DNA from: an uncultured Microbacterium sp. | GTDB lineage: Bacteria; Actinomycetota; Actinomycetes; Actinomycetales; Microbacteriaceae | Assembly (NCBI GenBank): GCA_947647645.1 | Contig: CANSLE010000187.1 | Span: 1-5,418, forward strand | Length of the DNA: 5,418 bases | Direction: 5' to 3' | The notes under the pieces: generated by a model | Databases searched by the model: none | The model's input: only the letters and a program-made list of their open reading frames with translations | What the model was told of the DNA's origin: nothing | Part shown: positions 1-5,418 of the stretch, piece by piece | Layout of the letters: every line of letters starts with the position of its first letter | Numbering within the stretch: the stretch's first letter is position 1 | Made by a program: the position numbers and the translations under genes

Positions 1-964
1 CGCCGCGGGCGGCGGGGGCGAGGCCGGCGACGAGGTGGTCCTGCAGGTTCACACCCACCTGGGGCGCATCGGCCCGCACGCGGATGCCGAGCGCGCGCAG
101 CTCGTCGGCGTCGCCGATGCCGCTGAGCTGCAGCAGCTGCGGGGTGTTGATCGCCCCGCCGCAGAGGATGACCTCGCGGTGGGCGCGGGCGTGCCGGGTG
201 ATGCCGGCGATGTCGACGTATACCCCCGTGGCGCGCGACGGTGCGTCGCCGCTGACCGGATCGTCGAACGTGACGCGGCGCACCAGCGCTCCGGTGACCA
301 CGCGAAGGTTCCGCCGGCCGCGGGCGGGACGCAGGTAGGCGTCGGCGGTGGAGGCGCGGGAACCGCGGTGCTGCGTGACCATCGTCTGCGAGAACCCCTG
401 GCGGTCGGGCAGGTTCGCGGGCGTGACCGGATGCTGCAGCTCGCGAGCCGCACGCAGGAACGCCGCCGTGTGCGCACGGGGGTCGCGCTGGTGCTCCACA
501 GGCTGGGCGCCGGTGCGGCCCTGGGTGGGGTCGGTCGCGTCCTGGGTGGCTTCCGCGCGGACGAACAGTGGTGCGAGCACCGACCACGACCATCCCTCGC
601 CGGCGACCTCGGCCCAGCCGTCGTAGTCCGCGGCGAACCCGCGGATCCACATCATCGCGTTCAGCGAGGACGAGCCGCCGAGGGTCTTCCCGCGCGGCCA
701 GTACACAGTGCGGTTCTCGAGCTGCGGCTGCGGGACGGTGTCGTAGTTCCAGTCGTAGCGGCCTCGGAAGAGCGTCGAGAACGCCGCCGGGACGTGCAGC
801 TCGGGCGCCGTGTCGGGCGGGCCGGCCTCCAGCAGCAGCACGGTCACCGTCGGATCCTCGCTCAGCCGGGCCGCGAGGGCGGCGCCCGCAGAGCCGGCGC
901 CGACGACGACGTAGTCGGCCGCCAGCGGCGCGCGCGGCATCCTCAGTCGACCGGCGGTGCTCAT
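1..964 (-). CDS. GMC-family FAD-dependent oxidoreductase (choline dehydrogenase-like), C-terminus cut by window edge
   Basis: Flavoenzyme of the glucose-methanol-choline family, expected to oxidise an alcohol to an aldehyde with FAD in the cytoplasm. 321 codons are visible out of the usual 500-560. Seen: Rossmann dinucleotide-binding motif GAGSAG (residues 22-27), ribose-binding Glu46 in LLLEAG, GMC signature 1 around residues 92-115 (GKTLGGSSSLN then W and D at the expected spacing), GMC signature 2 at 270-284 (GAINTPQLLQLSGIG), and the conserved NLQDH at 306-310. The C-terminal substrate domain with the catalytic His-His/Asn pair lies outside the window. The ATG at 964 is chosen because it overlaps the ALDH stop as ATGA and has AAGG 10 nt upstream; the in-frame ATG at 940 is an alternative, but its GAGG abuts the codon. 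The overlap implies co-translation with the ALDH, which probably takes its product. The substrate is not identifiable: choline is possible, other primary alcohols equally so. Confidence 0.93.
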   Translation of the reverse strand, partial: MSTAGRLRMPRAPLAADYVVVGAGSAGAALAARLSEDPTVTVLLLEAGPPDTAPELHVPAAFSTLFRGRYDWNYDTVPQPQLENRTVYWPRGKTLGGSSSLNAMMWIRGFAADYDGWAEVAGEGWSWSVLAPLFVRAEATQDATDPTQGRTGAQPVEHQRDPRAHTAAFLRAARELQHPVTPANLPDRQGFSQTMVTQHRGSRASTADAYLRPARGRRNLRVVTGALVRRVTFDDPVSGDAPSRATGVYVDIAGITRHARAHREVILCGGAINTPQLLQLSGIGDADELRALGIRVRADAPQVGVNLQDHLVAGLAPAARG

Positions 965-2739
965 GCGCCGAACGCCTTCACGAGCGTCACCGCCATCTTC
1001 GCCACGTTCCCGTCGATGCGGAACCGGGTGAAGCCCTCGCACACCGCCGCCCCGGTGCGCGAGGTCACGAACCACGGCGGCTTGGGCAGTACCGACAGCC
1101 CGTATCCGCGTGCGGCGGACGAGACCGATCGCGGGAAGGGGCGGAACGGACCGCGCACGACTGTGCGCTCGACCCGGTCGAGAAGGAGCGCGTTGTGGAC
1201 GACGCCCATGCCGCTCGGCGCGTCGGCGAGCGTGCCGCCCGGGAACGCGCCCCACGTCGCGGTCGGGGTGAGGAAGCCGAACGCCGTCCAGGCGTTGATC
1301 GCGACCGTCCCGTATCGGAGGTCGGCCATCGCGCGGTCGAACCCGTCGCCGAGGGCGCGCTGTGTGACGGGGTCGACCAGGACATTCGCGCCGAGCGTGC
1401 CGACGAGCCGGTCGTTGGCGTGCGTCACCGCGGCGTCGAGAAACTCCTGTCCGGTGCCGCGGAGGCTCACCACCCCGAGCACGGGGGAGAAGTACTCCGT
1501 CGTCTCGAGCGCGGCCGCGTCGTCCGGGGCGGTCTCGATCAGGGCGCGCGTGCCACCGCCGCACCACGCGGCATCCGGGTACGACGACCGCGCCGCATCG
1601 AGCTTGGCCCTGCTGTGCGGATACCAGACCGGGCGTGAGGGGGCGCGGTCGTACGCGGCGCGGAGCGCGTTCAGGAACGCGTCGCGCTGGGGCCAGTCCG
1701 CGGACAACAGCACCACCTGGCCCGCGATGCAGTTGTGCCCGCTGTTGTGCAGGCGCATGGTGACGACATGCTCGGCGTGGAAGCGCAGATCGGCGTCCGA
1801 CCAACGGCCCGGCACCACGATGATCGGCGAGACGCCGCCGAGCTCCGCGGTGATCGGCTTCTTCAGCAGCGGACGTCCCGCGCGTCGGCGCCGGGTCGCC
1901 GCGCCGGCTGCTCCGGGCGTGTGCGTCGGACCCCAGACGATGGTGCGGAACGTGGAATCGGATCCGGTGATGTGCACATGGTCGATGTCGGGATGCTGTG
2001 CGAGGTAGGAGCCGACCTCCCCGCCGCCGCGGACGATCCGCAGGAGGCCGGGCCCGATGAGCGGCGCGAGGGCGCGCTCGAAGATCGGCACGAGGGCGTC
2101 CTGGGTGGGATTGACCTTGAGGATCGCGACGCGGTTGAACGCCAGCAGCTCGTAGAGCACGTCGAGGTAGGGGATGGAGGTGACGTTGCCCGCCCCGAGC
2201 ACGAGCCCCACGCCGCCGGGGGCTGCGGGGTCGCGCTGGCCGAGCCCGGCCTCGCGGCGCGCCGTCGCGGCATCGACGCCGGGTTGCAGCCACACCTCCG
2301 TCGTGTAGCCGGACAGCAGCAGGCCGTCCGTCGCCGACAGGGGGAAGGTGCGCACGACGGTGCGCCCACCGGGCGCGGTGCCGGTGCGGATCCCGTCCAT
2401 CGGGGAGCGGCCGATCGCGAGCGCACGCAGAGTGTCGGCGTAGGCGTCGAGCGCGACGATCGCCGCATAGGGGCCCGACAGCCACTCCTCGCCCCGGAGG
2501 GGATGCCCCGGCGGCAGGCCCTTGGACGTGGATGCCGCGTCCGCCCACTCCTCGGCGACCGCGGCGGTCGCGACGCGGACCCGCTGCAGGAGCGTGCGAC
2601 GCTGTGTGAGCGTGAGTGCGCTCCAGACCCGTGTTCCCTCGTGCAGCTGCGCGATCGCGGCATCCAGCCCCGCGCGGACCTGCGCGTCGAGGTCTTCCCC
2701 CGTCTTCGTCGTCGGTGCGGGCGGTGCGCCTGAGGTCAC
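961..2739 (-). CDS. Divergent aldehyde dehydrogenase family protein (592 aa)
   Basis: NAD(P)-dependent oxidation of an aldehyde to a carboxylic acid in the cytoplasm. ALDH landmarks are in order: Asn185 in GAGNVTSIP (oxyanion Asn), Lys208 in AILKVNP 23 residues later as in ALDH2, ITGS at 257-260, general base Glu299 in ELGG, catalytic Cys337 in SGHNC, and Glu415 in EYFSP (the EIFGP position). It is about 90 residues longer than a typical ALDH: the N-terminal part before Asn185 is long, there is a basic insertion between ITGS and ELGG (about residues 265-295, with RRRR and LLKKP), and the tail is extended. The usual GQxC around the cysteine is GHNC, so the classic cysteine signature is not matched. 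Start is GTG with AAGGAG six nt upstream. It is followed by the GMC gene with a 4-nt overlap, suggesting sequential alcohol and aldehyde oxidation. Family assignment is firm; the substrate is unknown, and BetB identity is not supported. Confidence 0.92.
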   Translation of the reverse strand: MTSGAPPAPTTKTGEDLDAQVRAGLDAAIAQLHEGTRVWSALTLTQRRTLLQRVRVATAAVAEEWADAASTSKGLPPGHPLRGEEWLSGPYAAIVALDAYADTLRALAIGRSPMDGIRTGTAPGGRTVVRTFPLSATDGLLLSGYTTEVWLQPGVDAATARREAGLGQRDPAAPGGVGLVLGAGNVTSIPYLDVLYELLAFNRVAILKVNPTQDALVPIFERALAPLIGPGLLRIVRGGGEVGSYLAQHPDIDHVHITGSDSTFRTIVWGPTHTPGAAGAATRRRRAGRPLLKKPITAELGGVSPIIVVPGRWSDADLRFHAEHVVTMRLHNSGHNCIAGQVVLLSADWPQRDAFLNALRAAYDRAPSRPVWYPHSRAKLDAARSSYPDAAWCGGGTRALIETAPDDAAALETTEYFSPVLGVVSLRGTGQEFLDAAVTHANDRLVGTLGANVLVDPVTQRALGDGFDRAMADLRYGTVAINAWTAFGFLTPTATWGAFPGGTLADAPSGMGVVHNALLLDRVERTVVRGPFRPFPRSVSSAARGYGLSVLPKPPWFVTSRTGAAVCEGFTRFRIDGNVAKMAVTLVKAFGA

Positions 2740-2745
2740 GGCGTT

Positions 2746-2751
2746 CTCCTT
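2746..2751 (-). promoter_or_regulatory. Ribosome binding site of the ALDH gene
   Basis: AAGGAG on the minus strand with a 6-nt spacer before the GTG at 2739. This is the best Shine-Dalgarno sequence in the window and fixes the GTG start. It overlaps the 8-bp palindrome CTTCGAAG (2749-2756), which has no loop and is probably not a hairpin. Confidence 0.8.
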
Positions 2752-2784
2752 CGAAGCGGCGGTCGCGCTCGCGCGCGGGCTTCC

Positions 2785-2812
2785 AGCTTACGTCGGAGCG
2801 AGACGCGGTCCC
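2785..2812 (-). promoter_or_regulatory. Weak candidate promoter for the ALDH-GMC pair
   Basis: In the 125-nt gap between the glutaredoxin stop and the ALDH start, the minus strand has TAAGCT (2790-2785), which fits the actinobacterial TANNNT -10 pattern. It is preceded after 16 nt by GGGACC (2812-2807), which shares only the central GAC with TTGACA. The -10 would put transcription start about 40 nt before the GTG. The gap and strong RBS make a promoter here likely; these exact hexamers are a guess. Confidence 0.25.
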
Positions 2813-2864
2813 AGGGCGCGTGCTACGGGGTGCCGGTCACGTCGGGCGCGGCGGCCTCGGTGGC

Positions 2865-3125
2865 TCAGATGAGGGAGAGGTCGCGCAGCTTCGCCTCGAC
2901 GTCGGCGTTGCTCGGCTCGACGTGGTGCGACGCGTCGGGATAGACCACGACGGGGATGTTGGTGCGGCCCGAGATCTCGCGGGCGACGTCGGCGGCCGCC
3001 GGGTCGGCGACGAGGTCGACGTAGGTGTAGGTGACGCCGAGCTCGTCGAGCTGCTTCTTGGTGCGGACGCAGTCACGGCACCAATCGGCGCCGAACATCG
3101 TGATGGCGGTCTTCTCGGAGGTCAT
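2865..3125 (-). CDS. Glutaredoxin / mycoredoxin-like thiol-disulfide protein (86 aa)
   Basis: Small cytoplasmic redox protein with the thioredoxin fold. In actinobacteria, mycoredoxins reduce protein-mycothiol mixed disulfides. Seen: an N-terminal beta strand (AITMFGADW), the active-site motif WCRDC with Cys16 and Cys19, YVDLVADP as the second strand region, the cis-proline motif NIPVV with Pro58, and EPSNADVEAKL near the C-terminus, matching the glutathione/mycothiol-binding end of glutaredoxins. Length is normal for the family. The CxxC residues are CRDC, unlike CGYC of mycobacterial Mrx1 or CVQC of NrdH, so the partner thiol is uncertain. The ATG at 3125 overlaps the glycosyltransferase stop as ATGA. 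The open frame runs further upstream inside the glycosyltransferase gene, but that part is an Arg/Pro-rich shadow translation. Translational coupling is likely because the local Shine-Dalgarno is weak. Confidence 0.88.
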   Translation of the reverse strand: MTSEKTAITMFGADWCRDCVRTKKQLDELGVTYTYVDLVADPAAADVAREISGRTNIPVVVYPDASHHVEPSNADVEAKLRDLSLI

Positions 3126-4261
3126 GATTCCAGCGTACGCTCGGCGGTCCGCGTGACGGCCCGCGTCGCCACACGGGACGTGGCCTTGTTCTTCGGGGCG
3201 TAGACCCAGAGCGCGTGGTAGACGAAGCGCACGACGAACGCGGCCGCCAGGGTGATGGCCGCGGCGAGAACGCTCGGAATGTGCGCTCCGTTCACCAGCA
3301 GCGGGATGATCGGGATGCGGACGATGGCCTCGACGTTGTTGAACGCGAAGGACTTCAGGAAGCGCGTCCACATCTGCCCCGACTCGGAGCGCATGTCGGC
3401 GAACACGAGGTACTCCAGCAGCAGGAAGTTGCCGATGATCGTCACCTCGCTCGCGATGATCGCGGCGGTGAGGTAGTTCATGCCGAGGTGGACGAGCCCC
3501 CACATGATGACGAGGTTCGCGATCGCGCCGACGCCGCCGACGAGGGCGAACGCCGACATGCGGCCGAAGCGCAGCATCGCCAACTGGGTCAGGAACCGCA
3601 CGCCCTGGGAGAACGTGGCCTTCGACTCGCCGGCGAACCGGGTGGCGAACGCGAACGGGATCTCGCCGATGCGCATCTGGCGGCGTGCGAGGATCTCGAG
3701 CAGGATCTTGAAGCCGCGAGGGCGGAGGTCGTCGAGGTCGACGGTGTCGCGGTCGACGAGGAAGAAGCCCGTCATCGGGTCGGTGCAACCGTGGAGCTTC
3801 CGTGGGAACATCGCCTTCGTCAGCAGGGTCGACGCCCGTGAGACGGCGGTGCGCGTCGCGCCGGCGAGCCCGCCGGCGGTGCCGCCGGCGACGTAACGGG
3901 ATGCCACGACGATGTCGACGTCGCCGAGGGCGGCGCGGTCGAGCATGCGGGGGATGTCCTCCGGCGGATGCTGGAGGTCGCCGTCCATCACGAGGCACCA
4001 GCGCGCCTGCGCGTTGCGGAAGCCCTCGAGCACGGCGCCGCTCAGGCCGCCCTCCGGTGCGTCGCGGTGGATGAGGCGGACGGGGAAGTCGGCGGTGGCC
4101 GCGACGGACTGGATGGTCGCGGGGGTGTCGTCGGTCGAGTCGTCGACGAACACGATCTCGAAATCGACGTCATCGAGAGCCGCGCCGATGCGGCGCACCA
4201 GCTCGGCGACGTTCCCGCCTTCGTTGAAGGTGGGAACGATGACGGAAAGATCCATGGGCAT
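3122..4261 (-). CDS. Polyprenyl-phosphate mannose synthase-like GT2 glycosyltransferase fused to GtrA membrane domain (379 aa)
   Basis: Expected to transfer a sugar from a nucleotide donor (GDP-mannose in the best-known relatives) to polyprenyl phosphate at the inner face of the membrane, giving a lipid-linked sugar for glycans or protein mannosylation. Residues 1-230 are a DPM1-type GT2 domain: SVIVPTFNE (6-14), VDDSTDDT (39-46), the metal-binding DGD in MDGDLQHPPED (93-95), SRY at 121-123, DPMTGFF (161-167), and GESK (211-214). Residues 235-355 form a GtrA-like domain with four hydrophobic segments at about 236-257, 262-284, 304-323 and 328-349, then a basic tail. This fusion resembles archaeal and bacterial DPMS enzymes that carry a membrane domain. 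ATG at 4261 is used; an ATG two codons later (4255) has a GAG at better spacing and could be the true start. The gene is 113 nt downstream of the deacetylase gene and overlaps the glutaredoxin gene by 4 nt. The sugar cannot be read from sequence. Confidence 0.92.
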   Translation of the reverse strand: MPMDLSVIVPTFNEGGNVAELVRRIGAALDDVDFEIVFVDDSTDDTPATIQSVAATADFPVRLIHRDAPEGGLSGAVLEGFRNAQARWCLVMDGDLQHPPEDIPRMLDRAALGDVDIVVASRYVAGGTAGGLAGATRTAVSRASTLLTKAMFPRKLHGCTDPMTGFFLVDRDTVDLDDLRPRGFKILLEILARRQMRIGEIPFAFATRFAGESKATFSQGVRFLTQLAMLRFGRMSAFALVGGVGAIANLVIMWGLVHLGMNYLTAAIIASEVTIIGNFLLLEYLVFADMRSESGQMWTRFLKSFAFNNVEAIVRIPIIPLLVNGAHIPSVLAAAITLAAAFVVRFVYHALWVYAPKNKATSRVATRAVTRTAERTLES

Positions 4262-4278
4262 GCGCTCGCGATCGGTCA

Positions 4279-4294
4279 GGGACAGAACCGTCCC
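4279..4294 (-). other. Small hairpin in the leader of the glycosyltransferase gene
   Basis: On the minus strand GGGAC and GTCCC are inverted around GGTTCT; with a G-U pair this gives a 6-bp stem and a GUUC tetraloop, ending 17 nt before the ATG at 4261. It could affect translation or be chance. No riboswitch core is seen around it. Confidence 0.25.
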
Positions 4295-4345
4295 AGCCTA
4301 GCGAGGCGGAGGTGGGCAACTCCTGTGCGTGATCTGTCAGTTCGT

Positions 4346-4360
4346 GTCGCCCGCGGCGAC
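4346..4360 (-). terminator. Possible terminator hairpin after the deacetylase gene
   Basis: GTCGCC-CGC-GGCGAC, a 6-bp all-Watson-Crick stem with a 3-nt loop, starts 14 nt after the deacetylase stop codon. No U-tract follows, so it may be a weak or Rho-assisted terminator, or just GC-rich chance. If it acts, the glycosyltransferase would need its own promoter in the remaining ~85 nt, where no convincing -10/-35 pair was found. Confidence 0.3.
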
Positions 4361-4374
4361 CTCGTCCCGCCCGG

Positions 4375-5418
4375 TCAGCCGATCTGCTTCTTCAGGGCCG
4401 GCACGCCCATCCCGTAGTTGATGCGCACGCAGGGGAGGGCGAGCTTGTCGCTGCCGACGGTGACGTAGCCCTGCTGGATCGTGCGGGCCATCTCGAAGCC
4501 GGCCTGGCGCAGACCCTCCCGGGCGGCCTCGTTGTTGTGACCGTAGGGGTACGCCATCACCTCCTTCACCCCGCCGAGGGCCGTCGCCGACGCCGTCATG
4601 TCCGCGGCGACCTCCGCGGCGGAGAGGTTGACCATCTGGCCCTTGCCGTTCGCGCCCGCGTGATGCATGTCGTGGGTGTGTGAGCGCGGCAGGATGAACC
4701 GGTTCTGCGCGGGGACGCCGGATCCGCTGATCACGAACGACGTCGCCATCAGCTGCAGCTGCTCGTTGATCGGCTCGGCCATCGTGAGCCACGACGCATC
4801 CGCGTCGTCGTCGGTGATGATGACGGCGCGGTCGGGCAGGTAGAGCGCGCCGTCGATGAACGCGCTCAGCTCGTCCCAGGTGGGCAGATAGAAGGCCTGG
4901 TCTTTGATGTACTGCATCTGGGCGCGGTAGTCCTCGATGTACGCGTAGTTCCCGCGGAGCCAGCCCTCCTCGCCGCCGGGCTTGGTCGTGAACTGGTGGT
5001 ACATCAGGATCGGCACGCGTGCGTTGGTGGCGGTCACGGCATCCGCCGTCGTCCACGCGCCGTAGAGCGTCTGCTGCTTCGCCGTGCAGGAGACCAGACG
5101 GGAACCGTTCACGCGGGTGGTCGGGCTGCCCGCATGGGCGGAGGGCGCGGCGGATGCCGCGGCCGCCGCGGCCGCATCGCGGTACCAGCCGGCGAACACC
5201 CGCCCCGCCGCGCGGGGGATGGGGAGGTGGTCGTAGAGGCGGTCCTGCACCTGCAGCTGCGGGTCGAGCGTGACCCCGTCGAGCGAGAAGCTCACGGCGC
5301 ACGCGCCGGGGACGTCGCGGTGGGAGGCGAGCAGCTTCTCCGCGGGCGTCAGCGGCGTCGACGCCGGCGTGGGCGTCCCGGTGCCCGCCGAGGAGCGGGC
5401 GTCGGGTGTCGCGGCATC
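4375..5418 (-). CDS. Exported polysaccharide deacetylase (CE4/NodB fold) with N-terminal InlB-B-repeat-like module; N-terminus missing
   Basis: Expected to remove N-acetyl groups from an extracellular polysaccharide. 347 residues are visible; the frame is open to the window edge, so start and signal peptide are not seen. Fragment residues 1-25 are a Pro/Thr/Ala/Ser linker, typical just after a signal sequence or lipobox. Residues 40-122 read like an InlB B-repeat (Listeria-Bacteroides repeat): a VSFSLDG strand, LPIPRAAGRVFAGWYRD, and a closing TLYGAW, with seven alanines in the loop. Residues 135-347 form the deacetylase: VPILMYHQF entry strand, motif 1 as TDDDAD (Asp204-Asp205 at the catalytic and metal positions), motif 2 as SHTHDMHH (His247 and His252, five apart), and AYPYG (289-293). 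The five-residue His spacing recalls PgaB/IcaB exopolysaccharide de-N-acetylases rather than chitin deacetylases. Cys40 and Cys111 could form a disulfide within the module. The GTG at 5295 is internal, not the start. Substrate unknown. Confidence 0.9.
   Translation of the reverse strand, partial: DAATPDARSSAGTGTPTPASTPLTPAEKLLASHRDVPGACAVSFSLDGVTLDPQLQVQDRLYDHLPIPRAAGRVFAGWYRDAAAAAAASAAPSAHAGSPTTRVNGSRLVSCTAKQQTLYGAWTTADAVTATNARVPILMYHQFTTKPGGEEGWLRGNYAYIEDYRAQMQYIKDQAFYLPTWDELSAFIDGALYLPDRAVIITDDDADASWLTMAEPINEQLQLMATSFVISGSGVPAQNRFILPRSHTHDMHHAGANGKGQMVNLSAAEVAADMTASATALGGVKEVMAYPYGHNNEAAREGLRQAGFEMARTIQQGYVTVGSDKLALPCVRINYGMGVPALKKQIG
5156..5175. repeat. Short GC-rich direct repeat encoding an alanine run
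   Basis: The 9-nt unit GCCGCGGCC occurs twice in tandem (5156-5164 and 5165-5173) plus two more bases. On the minus strand it encodes most of a seven-alanine run in the loop of the InlB-like module of the deacetylase. The length is a multiple of three, so slippage would change loop length without breaking the frame. Confidence 0.7.

Noticed and set aside
35..2008. Long plus-strand open frame (657 codons) opposite the GMC and ALDH genes
   Set aside because: It is antisense to two genes with clear family motifs. Its translation is Arg/Ala/Val-rich with no recognisable domain, as expected from high GC in third positions of the true genes.
1..2739. Identification of the pair as betA/betB for glycine betaine synthesis
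   Set aside because: The GMC fits loosely, but the ALDH lacks BetB-like signatures (GHNC instead of GQxC, long insertions), and no choline-related neighbour is visible.
2791..2805. Imperfect inverted repeat CGTC...GACG between the candidate -35 and -10 of the ALDH gene
   Set aside because: Only four matched bases per arm with mismatches inside; too weak in GC-rich DNA to call an operator.
3126..3998. Upstream extension of the glutaredoxin frame to a 377-codon protein
   Set aside because: The extension lies wholly inside the glycosyltransferase gene in another frame and is an Arg/Pro/His-rich shadow. Glutaredoxin homology starts at the ATG at 3125.
3215..4417. Several plus-strand frames opposite the glycosyltransferase
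   Set aside because: Shadow frames with low-complexity Arg/Asp/Glu/Ala content and no recognisable domain.
5293..5295. GTG at 5295 as start of the deacetylase
   Set aside because: The same frame continues to the window edge with a Pro/Thr linker and the first strand of the InlB-like module, and an exported protein needs a signal sequence not found after 5295.
4337..5302. Minus-strand 321-codon frame overlapping the deacetylase
   Set aside because: Arg/His/Pro/Gly-rich shadow translation without domains, while the neighbouring frame has clear CE4 motifs.

Overview
The window reads as chromosomal DNA of a high-GC actinobacterium. Codon third positions are almost all G or C, every gene is on the minus strand, and the protein styles (a mycoredoxin-like thiol protein, a GT2-GtrA fusion, a large divergent ALDH) fit Actinobacteria. 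Microbacteriaceae, perhaps Microbacterium, is my best guess from general resemblance; no marker gene in the window proves it.

Layout in the direction of transcription (right to left). (1) 5418-4375: 3'-part of a gene for an exported polysaccharide deacetylase of the CE4/NodB fold. A Pro/Thr-rich linker and an InlB-B-repeat-like module precede the catalytic domain; the signal peptide region lies outside the window. (2) 4261-3122: a polyprenyl-phosphate-mannose-synthase-like GT2 glycosyltransferase fused to a C-terminal GtrA membrane domain. (3) 3125-2865: an 86-residue glutaredoxin/mycoredoxin-like protein, joined to the glycosyltransferase by an ATGA stop/start overlap. (4) After a 125-nt gap with a good ribosome binding site, 2739-961: a large, divergent aldehyde dehydrogenase. 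(5) 964-1: a GMC flavin oxidoreductase, again joined by an ATGA overlap and cut off by the window's left edge.

The genes form two functional groups. The first is about the cell surface: a lipid-linked sugar synthase and a secreted deacetylase, with a small redox protein attached. The second is an oxidation pair: the GMC enzyme is expected to turn an alcohol into an aldehyde and the ALDH to turn the aldehyde into an acid. It resembles the BetA/BetB arrangement in form, but the ALDH is too divergent to call it choline oxidation.

No RNA gene, mobile element, CRISPR array or phage gene was seen. I see no clearly new system. The most unusual signals are a strong excess of the hexamer GGATGC (extended form GGATGCCGCG) that cuts across reading frames, and the domain make-up and altered first motif of the deacetylase.
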